DNA of 64,000 bases from the NCBI GenBank assembly GCA_045536305.1, contig JAZSNH010000054.1, positions 29,036 to 93,035 on the forward strand. The letters run 5' to 3'. Below the pieces are notes generated by a model. It was not told the origin of the DNA. It saw nothing but the letters and a program-made list of their open reading frames with translations, and did no database searches. Positions 51,703 to 59,176 of this stretch are shown in pieces. Within the stretch, counting starts at the first letter, position 1; every line of letters begins with the position of its first letter. The position numbers and the translations under genes were made by a program. The DNA is from JAISGQ01 sp045536305 (GTDB lineage: Bacteria > Bacillota > Clostridia > Oscillospirales > Acutalibacteraceae).

Positions 51703-54084
51703 ATGGACACTAAATTTATGCGAGCATTGGAGCTTGACAAAGTTCTTGACATGCTCGGAAGGGAATGCTCCTGTGAGGATGCGGCAAATACCGCACGTTC
51801 GATAGAGCCGGAAACCGACCTTGTAAAGGTTCGGCAGATGCTCAGCGAAACCTCCGACGCTCACATGCTTCTCGGGCGTTTCGGCTCACCCTCCTTCGGA
51901 GGTGTGCGAAATATCACCAATGCAGTAAGACGCGCACAGGCAGGCGCTGTTTTGACCATTCCCGAGCTTATGCGGATAAGCGAGGTTCTCAGGATCATCC
52001 GCTCGCTTCGCGAATGGCGCGGCCACTGCGAGGGTGTCATCACTTGCATCGATCCGCTTTTTATGGGGCTTGTTCCCTATAAAAGCATTGAGGACAATAT
52101 AAATACAGCAATTTTAAATGAGGACGAATTATCTGACAACGCTTCTGCCGATCTGGCCTCCATCAGGCGCAAAATACGCTCGGCTCAAAGCAGAGTCCGC
52201 GAAAAGCTTGATGCTCTTGTACGTTCCTCCACTCATTCAAAATATCTGCAGGACGCTATTGTCACCCAGCGCGGAGGGCGTTTTGTCGTCCCCGTAAAAG
52301 CAGAGTTCAGAGGTGAGATAGCGGGGCTTGTACACGATACATCATCTTCCGGCGCAACCTTGTTTGTCGAGCCCATGGCAGTTGTTGAGGCAAACAATGA
52401 AATACGCGTACTCCAGACGGAGGAGCGCGCAGAGATAGAACGTATCCTCGCAGCTCTCAGCTCTCAGGCAGGCGACTGTGCAGACGGCATAATCACCTCC
52501 TACAATATGCTCATGGAGCTTGACCTGCTTTTTGCCAAGGCAAGGCTCGCCTACAACATGAAGGCATCTCTGCCTAACGTCAATGAGGACGGCATAATAG
52601 ATCTGAAAAAAGCACGCCATCCTCTTATCAACCGCGACAAGGTCGTTCCCACGAACATTCGCCTCGGCAGAGATTTTGACACTCTTGTAATAACAGGTCC
52701 CAACACGGGCGGTAAAACAGTTGCTCTTAAAACTCTCGGTCTGCTGTCTGCAATGGCAATGTGCGGTCTTATGCTTCCTGTCAGCGACGAGAGCGAAATT
52801 TCCACCTTTGAAAATATCCTCGCCGATATTGGTGACGAGCAATCTATTGAGCAGTCCCTTTCAACCTTTTCCGCTCACATGACCAATATTATCAGATTCT
52901 TCAAGATCGCAGATTCACGCACTCTTGTGCTTCTTGACGAGCTCGGTGCAGGCACCGACCCTGTAGAGGGTGCTGCTCTCGCCACTTCCATAATCGAGCA
53001 CCTGAGAATGCAGGGCTGCACTATAGCCGCAACTACTCACTATGCCGAAATAAAAGCTTTTGCAATAAGTACACCCGGTGTTGAAAACGGCTGCTGTGAG
53101 TTCGATGTTAAAACTCTTCGTCCCACCTACAGACTGCTCATAGGCATGCCGGGACGTTCCAACGCTTTTGCAATAAGCGAAAAGCTCGGCATACCCATCG
53201 AGGTGGTCAACAGAGCAAAGGAGCTTATTTCCGAGGACGATGCACGCTTTGAAAGAGTTGTTGAAGATCTTGAAAAGAGCCGTCAGAGTATGGAGAGTGA
53301 ACAGGAGAAGGCTCAGAAGCTTCGAATAGAGGCTCAGAGGGTCAGGGACGATGCGGCAAAATCACAGCAAAGACTCGAGAAGGAGCGACAGGATATTCTC
53401 GAGCTTGCAAAGGCTGAGGCAAGCAGGATAGTTTCCTCTGCACGCGCTCAGTCGGAAGCTCTCATTCAGGAGATAGATCAGTTCAGAAAAGAGCTGAAAA
53501 ATCACGCCGATGCAGCATCTCTCAGCGTCAAGGCAAAGCAGGAGCTGAGAAGCCGCATAAAGGGCCTTGAGGATACAGCCGATCCTATCGTCACATTTGA
53601 AAATGACGAAGAATATGTTCTTCCAAGACCTCTGCGTGCAGGCGATTCGGTACTCATCGTAACCCTTGAAAAGAAGGCCACCGTCTCTAAGGAGCCTGAT
53701 TCCTCCGGCAATGTGGAGGTTCAGGCCGGTGCATTGAAAATGCGCGTCAAGCTTTCCGATCTTCGTCTTCTCGCGCCCGACAAAAAAGCTGAAAAAGCAA
53801 AACAGAAGGATTATTCGGTCACCAAGAAGCTTTCGAGAGATGCCACAAGCGAAATAGACGTACGCGGTCAGAGTGTAGACGAAGCCGTTCTTGAGGTTGA
53901 CAGCGCCATAGATTCCGCCGCAGTAATGAATCTCGGCGAAATAAGGATAATCCACGGCAAGGGCACAGGTGCTCTTCGCGCCGGTCTGCACCAGCATTTC
54001 AGGCGGCATCCGCACGTAAAAAGCTTCAGGCTTGGCACCTTCGGTGAAGGCGAAGCCGGAGTTACTATTATTACACTCAAATAA
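51703..54084 (+). CDS. mutS2: Endonuclease MutS2
   Basis: A 793-residue MutS-family ATPase of the MutS2 type, which acts on branched DNA or collided ribosomes and not in mismatch repair. Walker A VITGPNTGGKTVALKTLG near 330, Walker B LVLLDELGAGTDPVEGA near 408, TTHYAE, a long coiled coil (residues 510-625) and the C-terminal Smr nuclease domain EIDVRGQSVDEAVLEVD... IRIIHGKGTGALRAGL. ATG 51703 has AAAGGAAA upstream; an upstream TTG is less likely. Confidence 0.96.
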   Translation: MDTKFMRALELDKVLDMLGRECSCEDAANTARSIEPETDLVKVRQMLSETSDAHMLLGRFGSPSFGGVRNITNAVRRAQAGAVLTIPELMRISEVLRIIRSLREWRGHCEGVITCIDPLFMGLVPYKSIEDNINTAILNEDELSDNASADLASIRRKIRSAQSRVREKLDALVRSSTHSKYLQDAIVTQRGGRFVVPVKAEFRGEIAGLVHDTSSSGATLFVEPMAVVEANNEIRVLQTEERAEIERILAALSSQAGDCADGIITSYNMLMELDLLFAKARLAYNMKASLPNVNEDGIIDLKKARHPLINRDKVVPTNIRLGRDFDTLVITGPNTGGKTVALKTLGLLSAMAMCGLMLPVSDESEISTFENILADIGDEQSIEQSLSTFSAHMTNIIRFFKIADSRTLVLLDELGAGTDPVEGAALATSIIEHLRMQGCTIAATTHYAEIKAFAISTPGVENGCCEFDVKTLRPTYRLLIGMPGRSNAFAISEKLGIPIEVVNRAKELISEDDARFERVVEDLEKSRQSMESEQEKAQKLRIEAQRVRDDAAKSQQRLEKERQDILELAKAEASRIVSSARAQSEALIQEIDQFRKELKNHADAASLSVKAKQELRSRIKGLEDTADPIVTFENDEEYVLPRPLRAGDSVLIVTLEKKATVSKEPDSSGNVEVQAGALKMRVKLSDLRLLAPDKKAEKAKQKDYSVTKKLSRDATSEIDVRGQSVDEAVLEVDSAIDSAAVMNLGEIRIIHGKGTGALRAGLHQHFRRHPHVKSFRLGTFGEGEAGVTIITLK

Positions 54085-54099
54085 CAAGGAGGAAAAACT

Positions 54100-55032
54100 A
54101 TGTCTGAAGAAAATAAGATCATTTCTCTCGGCGGAACAATCGACGAAAATGCTCAGCCTGTTTCAGAGGATAACACCAATGCGTCAGAGAGCAGGACTCC
54201 CGGAACCCTTGCCACTCCTTTTGAAACGCCCGCAGAAGCTTATATCCCCACTCCGACAGAGGTTCAGAAGGTCGTTGACAAAAAGCCCGAGCAGGTAAAA
54301 AAGAAAAGAGGCAAGCTTATAAAGGGTATTCTTATCACCTTATTCTCCCTTATCTTTTTAATTGTAATCTGTGCAGGCATTCTTGCTTTCCTTGTTATTT
54401 ACGATGATATGCCTGCCGCACCTACCGATACGGTCGATACCTTCACTGTTGTTTCCAATACCATCGGTGAATTTGTCACAGATTCGGGACGCATGGAATT
54501 TACCACAAGCGAGGTAAACGGACTGTACGAAAAAATAAAGCCCATGCTTGAAAACGCCGTAGCATCCTATGGCGCAGAGCTTTCAGAAAGCTTTATCGTT
54601 ATAAACGATAACAAGATGACATACTATGCAAGGATCAAATACAAGGGCTTTACAATACCTGCACGTATTGTTCTCAAGGTCCATTATGAGGCTCCCTATG
54701 CGTGTGTTATGCTTGATAAGCTGACCGTCGGCAAGATCAGCATTCCCGACGATATCTTATCCGCATTCCTTGCAAGGGTATCTTATCCCGAAAATATCAG
54801 CTTTGATGCGGAACATACCACCTTTAAATACAACACCGAGGATCTCAACGATATTTTCATCAACTTCATTCGTCAGAACAAGCTTATGACCAATGTCGAA
54901 AGCTTCCTCAATTGGGGCGCAGGCATATTCGGCGGCTCATTCAAATATGAAAACACATTTGATATTACTATAAAAGAATGTCAGATAATCGATAATCAGC
55001 TTGTATTTACCATTGATAAGGTATTCGCATAA
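54100..55032 (+). CDS. Single-pass membrane protein, YpmS-like, unknown function
   Basis: A 310-residue protein with a polar cytoplasmic N-terminus of about 70 residues rich in Pro and Glu, a basic patch (KKKRGKLIKG), one membrane helix (ILITLFSLIFLIVICAGILAFLVIY) near 75-100, and an extracytoplasmic domain of about 200 residues. The layout and motifs such as TFTVVSNTIGEF...FTTSEVNGLYEKI...MTYYARIKYKGFTIPARI resemble DUF2140/YpmS proteins. It follows mutS2 by 15 bases with RBS AAGGAGG and ends at a terminator. Function unknown. Confidence 0.7.
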   Translation: MSEENKIISLGGTIDENAQPVSEDNTNASESRTPGTLATPFETPAEAYIPTPTEVQKVVDKKPEQVKKKRGKLIKGILITLFSLIFLIVICAGILAFLVIYDDMPAAPTDTVDTFTVVSNTIGEFVTDSGRMEFTTSEVNGLYEKIKPMLENAVASYGAELSESFIVINDNKMTYYARIKYKGFTIPARIVLKVHYEAPYACVMLDKLTVGKISIPDDILSAFLARVSYPENISFDAEHTTFKYNTEDLNDIFINFIRQNKLMTNVESFLNWGAGIFGGSFKYENTFDITIKECQIIDNQLVFTIDKVFA

Positions 55033-55080
55033 GATAAAATAAGAACAGGGCGGCATTGCCGCCCTGTTCTTATTTTATCT
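55032..55080 (+). terminator. Terminator of the era-recO-mutS2 operon
   Basis: A 23-bp perfect stem (55032-55054 with 55058-55080) with loop ATT, the longest in the window. It starts at the stop codon of the membrane protein gene. Confidence 0.93.
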
Positions 55081-55177
55081 CTCAGCTTGCTGTCAGGCTT
55101 CTTTCAGCTTTATTTCATTCCTTTGTCACATAATATGGGCATACTGTAATCACAACAAAGAAAGCGAGGATCATGTT

Positions 55178-56461
55178 GTGAACAACAGCTCAAACAATTC
55201 AAATAACAATTTACCGCAAAGCTCAGCCTCATGGCAGCAGGCAGGATATGATCAGACGCAAAAAAACGCTGCATTCGGCAATAGGGCTTATTATGTAAAC
55301 CAAGCTCAAAGGCAATATATTCCCGATAAAGAAAAATCAAATAAAAGTCTGTCTTATAAATACATTGCGGTTATGCTTGCATTTACGGTACTTTTTTCGT
55401 CAGGCGCGGGATTTTTTGGAGGCTATCTTGCAAACAGGCTGAATTTTTCCAAAGCAGAATCAGCCGCTCCTATCCCTGAAAATTCCACTGTTTTATTCCA
55501 ATCTGTCGCAGGCGCTTCAAACGGAACGGACGATGCCTTTGTCGCTGCATCGGTTTCTTCCCTTGTTCAAAATTCCGTTGTCGAGATAACTACCGAAAGT
55601 GTGACCTACAACACATTTATGGGGCAGTATGTGACCGAAGGCGCAGGAAGCGGTGTTATAGTTTCTTCCGATGGATATATAGTCACGAACAACCATGTTA
55701 TAGACGGTGCCAGAGGCATTACAGTCACACTTTCAGACGATACGGAATACACCGCCGAGCTTATAGCAGGTGACAGCAAGACCGATCTCGCTGTTATCAA
55801 AATAGCGGCAGAAAATCTTCCATTTGCCGTTTTCGGATCATCCTCCGAGCTGTGTGTGGGTGAGCCTGTTATCGCTATCGGCAACCCTTTAGGTGAGCTT
55901 GGCGGCACGGTCACAAGCGGAATAATCAGTGCTCTCGACCGTCAGATAACTATCGACGGTCAATCGATGACTCTGCTTCAGACAGATGCATCGGTAAGCC
56001 CCGGAAATTCCGGCGGCGGGCTGTTTAATTCAAGAGGTGAGCTTGTCGGTATAGTCAATGCAAAATCATCGGGTAGTTACGCCGAAGGCCTTGGCTTTGC
56101 CATTCCTTCCGATACGGCAAAGGAAGTGATAGAACAGCTCATTGCCTTCGGATATGTACAGGGACGCATCTCTCTCGGGCTTTCTCTTGCAGATATAAAC
56201 GACCGCGTCACTGCCGCAACCTACAGAGTATCTGCCTACGGTGTTTATGTGCTTTCTGTTGCAGAAGATTCGAGCGCGAAACGGGCAGGATTTATGCCCG
56301 GTGACAGGCTGGTATCTATTGACGGAACCGAATTTTCATCCTCTGCCGAGCTTGCGGAAATACTTGACGATTACAAAGTCGGAGATGATGTCACCTTTAC
56401 AGTATCAAGAGACCGCAGGCATCTTTCCTTGTCTCTTACACTTGAGCAGGCCAACGGATGA
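55178..56461 (+). CDS. HtrA/DegP-like serine protease, membrane-anchored
   Basis: A 427-residue S1C-family protease. An N-terminal polar Asn-rich cytoplasmic segment (residues 1-60), one membrane helix (YIAVMLAFTVLFSSGAGFFGGYLA), then the protease domain with the triad His in TNNHVIDGA near 172, Asp in SKTDLAVIKI near 203, and Ser in SPGNSGGGLFN near 276. A C-terminal PDZ domain (YRVSAYGVYVLSVAEDSSAKRAGFMPGDRLVSIDG) completes it. It degrades or refolds misfolded exported proteins. The start codon is GTG 55178, with GAGGA upstream. Confidence 0.95.
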   Translation: MNNSSNNSNNNLPQSSASWQQAGYDQTQKNAAFGNRAYYVNQAQRQYIPDKEKSNKSLSYKYIAVMLAFTVLFSSGAGFFGGYLANRLNFSKAESAAPIPENSTVLFQSVAGASNGTDDAFVAASVSSLVQNSVVEITTESVTYNTFMGQYVTEGAGSGVIVSSDGYIVTNNHVIDGARGITVTLSDDTEYTAELIAGDSKTDLAVIKIAAENLPFAVFGSSSELCVGEPVIAIGNPLGELGGTVTSGIISALDRQITIDGQSMTLLQTDASVSPGNSGGGLFNSRGELVGIVNAKSSGSYAEGLGFAIPSDTAKEVIEQLIAFGYVQGRISLGLSLADINDRVTAATYRVSAYGVYVLSVAEDSSAKRAGFMPGDRLVSIDGTEFSSSAELAEILDDYKVGDDVTFTVSRDRRHLSLSLTLEQANG

Positions 56462-56911
56462 GTGCGGTGTTTGCTTTTTGGAAATATCTGTTTACAATTT
56501 ATCCACCATTTTAACAAACCTTTTACTTCATCTTAATTCAAACGGTACAAATCCTTAACGATAAAAACACATTTATGAACTATAATCTGATCGTACCCCA
56601 AAGAGAGGTGATGCCTATGTGGTAAATCAGAACGCAATAAAACATCAGCATACAGATCATAACACAAATTGCCAAAAGGCAAAGTCAACCGGGGATATCC
56701 CCTTTTATATAGATTTCATTTCTTCTCTTCTTGTTCTTACTGCCAACCTGTCGGAGGGTCGGAATACCGCTCCGACAGGTTACGCAGACAAGTTGTTTGT
56801 GTCCGTTTTAAACGGACTTTTTTTATTTTTTTGCTTTTTTCTCCATCGTCATGATTTCTTCACATTGATAGGCTACAATAGATATACCACTATGTATAAG
56901 GGGGATTTTCA
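56462..56911 (+). other. Non-coding stretch with a probable small structured transcript
   Basis: A 450-base gap before the response regulator. TATAAT at 56581-56586 precedes AGAGAGGTGATGCCTATG (56601-56618), the ribosome-binding-site phrase found before small holin-like toxin genes of Firmicutes. Here that frame reads only MPMW and stops. A 12-bp hairpin (56745-56756 with 56770-56781), extended by GGT/ACC inside, follows, and then a terminator-like hairpin at 56801-56817 with a long T run to about 56829. I call a small RNA or a dead toxin locus. Confidence 0.4.
56799..56830 (+). terminator. Terminator of the small transcript upstream of the response regulator
   Basis: GTCCGTTTTAAACGGAC (56801-56817), a self-complementary stem, is followed by TTTTTTTATTTTTTTG. 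Confidence 0.8.
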
Positions 56912-57583
56912 TTGAGCAGGATCCTTATTGTCGATGACGAGAAAATGATTCGTGACCTCATCAGAAAATATGCTGAATTTGAAGGCTTTGAGGTTTTCGA
57001 GGCCGCCGACGGCATGACCGCTGTCTCGATATGCCGCAAGGATACCTTCGATATTATTATAATGGACGTTATGATGCCCGATCTTGACGGATTTTCCGCG
57101 CTTCGTGAGATACGTAAATTTTCCGCTACACCTGCGCTTATGCTCTCTGCTCGCGGAGAGGAATATGACAGGATACACGGGTTCGAGGTCGGTGCAGACG
57201 ATTATGTCGTCAAGCCTTTTTCTCCAAAAGAGCTGATGATGCGTATTTCCGCCATATTAAAACGTGTTAATCCTTCAGCCGCCGCATCCGATACCGTTTC
57301 CTTCGAAGGGCTCACGGTAGACTTTTTGGGAAGACTTGTATATATAGACGGAAAACGTGTTGACTTAAGCCCCAAGGAGTATGAGCTTCTTTTCTATATG
57401 GTCAGAAACCGCGGCATAGCGCTTTCACGTGAAAAGCTTATTACCGATGTATGGGGCTATGATTTTTACGGCGATGACAGAACTCTTGACACTCATATCA
57501 AGCTTCTTCGGAAAAGTCTCGGCGAATACAGCAAATTCATTGTAACTCTCAGAGGGGTAGGTTATCGTTTTGATGGCGCATAA
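56912..57583 (+). CDS. OmpR/PhoB-family response regulator
   Basis: A 223-residue two-domain regulator. Receiver: ILIVDDEKMIRDLIRKY with the acidic pair at 8-9, phospho-acceptor Asp 52 in IIIMDVMMPDLDG, Lys in DDYVVKPFSPKELMMRI. The C-terminal winged helix has LSPKEYELLFYMVRNRGIALSREKLITDVWGYDFYGDDRTLDTHIKLLRKSLG. It starts with TTG 56912 behind GGGGGA. It overlaps the histidine kinase gene by 11 bases, so the pair form one two-component system. The stimulus is unknown. Confidence 0.95.
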   Translation: MSRILIVDDEKMIRDLIRKYAEFEGFEVFEAADGMTAVSICRKDTFDIIIMDVMMPDLDGFSALREIRKFSATPALMLSARGEEYDRIHGFEVGADDYVVKPFSPKELMMRISAILKRVNPSAAASDTVSFEGLTVDFLGRLVYIDGKRVDLSPKEYELLFYMVRNRGIALSREKLITDVWGYDFYGDDRTLDTHIKLLRKSLGEYSKFIVTLRGVGYRFDGA

Positions 57584-59048
57584 AAAGAAAAAACCACGGC
57601 TCGGCATTACCGTAAAGCTGCTTATATGCTTTCTGAGCTTTACGGGACTTACGCTTTTGCTTCTCTGGGTGTTTCAGATTACCATGCTCGACACCTTCTA
57701 TAAAAACATAACAGAACGAAGAATAAGAAGTCATGCTGATTCGATCGCCACCAACATAGACAACGAACATGTTTATGAGCTTGCGGCGCGTATTATCGAG
57801 GAAGGCGATATGTCCATGAAGGTTATATATTTTTCGGGTGGTATATCCTTTGACGCCTTCATGTCTGCCAATTCAAGGCTTCTTCATTCTCTTTCCGATG
57901 CAGAGCTTTACAAGCTTTATACTCAGGCAGTAGATTCCGGAGGCTGTCACACGGTCATATATGACAGCAGCTCACTCAGTCAATCGGAATATAACTTTCA
58001 TGACTTTCTCGGCCCTGTGCCGAAGCATGACAGCAGAATTTCGGAAACGATGATCTATGTGCGTACGGTGGAAACTGCCGATGCTTCCGCTGTCATATAT
58101 ATCGGAGCCTCAATTTATCCTGTTGACAGCACTGTGAGCACTCTTAAGGTACAGCTTATATGCGTGACTATAATCATGGTGCTGCTGTCAATGATCATCG
58201 CCTTTATTATTGCAAGAGTTATTTCGAAGCCTGTTGTTCATCTCAACAAAAGCGCAAAGGTGCTGGCAAAGGCGGATTATACGACCACCTTCTCTGCAGG
58301 GGGATTCCGCGAGCTTTCCGAGCTGTCCGACACTCTCAACACTGCCGCCTTTGAGCTTGGCAAGGTCGATCGCCTTAAAAGCGAGCTTATCGCTAATATT
58401 TCACACGACCTGCGTACGCCTCTTACCCTTATTTCCGGCTACGCTGAAATGATGCGTGATATCCCGGGCGAAAACAACGAGCAGAATCTGCAGATAATAA
58501 TTGATGAAACTCAGCGGCTGACTTCACTCGTTTCGGATGTTCTCGACCTTTCAAAAATACAGTCGGGCACCCAGAATTTCACATTCACCCGTTTTTCACT
58601 CACCAATACGGTTCAGGCTATTATCGGCAGATACGCCAAGTTTATCGAGCAAAGCGGCTACACCATTGTTTTTGAGCCTGAATGCGAGGCGTTTGTCATT
58701 GCAGATGAGATACGGATATCTCAGGTTATTTATAATCTTGTCAGCAACGCCGTGCATTATACCGGCGAAGACAAAACTGTTGTCATTCGTCAGCTTTGTG
58801 ATGATGACAAGGTTCGAATCGAGGTAGCTGACAGCGGTATTGGTATATCAAAGGAGGATATTTCACTTATCTGGGACAGATATTACAAGGTCGATAAGGA
58901 GCACAGGCGCAGTCAGATCGGAACAGGTCTCGGCCTTTCAATAGTCAAGAGCATTCTCGAACAGCACAACGCGGCCTTTGGAGTCCGCTCGCAGCTTGGG
59001 CAGGGCAGTGTGTTCTGGTTTTCCCTTCCCGTTTTCAGGGAAAATTGA
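57573..59048 (+). CDS. Sensor histidine kinase
   Basis: A 491-residue membrane kinase, partner of the regulator just upstream. A membrane helix at about 14-34, an extracytoplasmic sensor domain of about 155 residues, a second helix at 193-216 (LICVTIIMVLLSMIIAFIIARVI), a HAMP linker, the dimerisation domain with His in LIANISHDLRTPLTLISGYAEMM near 279, and an ATPase domain with VIYNLVSNAVHYTG (N box), VADSGIGISKEDI (G1) and GTGLGLSIVKSIL (G2). The start is ATG 57573, one codon after a TTG. Stimulus unknown. Confidence 0.94.
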   Translation: MAHKKKKPRLGITVKLLICFLSFTGLTLLLLWVFQITMLDTFYKNITERRIRSHADSIATNIDNEHVYELAARIIEEGDMSMKVIYFSGGISFDAFMSANSRLLHSLSDAELYKLYTQAVDSGGCHTVIYDSSSLSQSEYNFHDFLGPVPKHDSRISETMIYVRTVETADASAVIYIGASIYPVDSTVSTLKVQLICVTIIMVLLSMIIAFIIARVISKPVVHLNKSAKVLAKADYTTTFSAGGFRELSELSDTLNTAAFELGKVDRLKSELIANISHDLRTPLTLISGYAEMMRDIPGENNEQNLQIIIDETQRLTSLVSDVLDLSKIQSGTQNFTFTRFSLTNTVQAIIGRYAKFIEQSGYTIVFEPECEAFVIADEIRISQVIYNLVSNAVHYTGEDKTVVIRQLCDDDKVRIEVADSGIGISKEDISLIWDRYYKVDKEHRRSQIGTGLGLSIVKSILEQHNAAFGVRSQLGQGSVFWFSLPVFREN

Positions 59049-59054
59049 TTTTTT

Positions 59055-59104
59055 CCGATATTCCGGCAGTTATTCAAAAAACTGTTGGAATATCGGATTA
59101 TTTG
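59055..59104 (+). terminator. Probable terminator after the histidine kinase
   Basis: A 17-bp stem including two G-T pairs (59055-59071 with 59080-59096) is followed by ATTATTTGT. Its right arm overlaps the -35 of the next promoter. Confidence 0.6.
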
Positions 59105-59113
59105 TAGTATAAT
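59085..59113 (+). promoter_or_regulatory. Promoter of the lamin-tail/CotH lipoprotein gene
   Basis: TTGGAA (59085-59090) and TATAAT (59108-59113) are 17 bases apart, followed by an A/T-rich leader of about 60 bases to the start. Confidence 0.7.
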
Positions 59114-59176
59114 CAATTTATTGATTTTTGATTTCGTTGTGTTGCTTTATCAATAATTCTAAGGAGGGAGTTTATT

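Noticed and set aside
56619..56915. 98-residue frame between HtrA and the response regulator
   Set aside because: It runs through two strong hairpins and a terminator and its composition is not coding-like.
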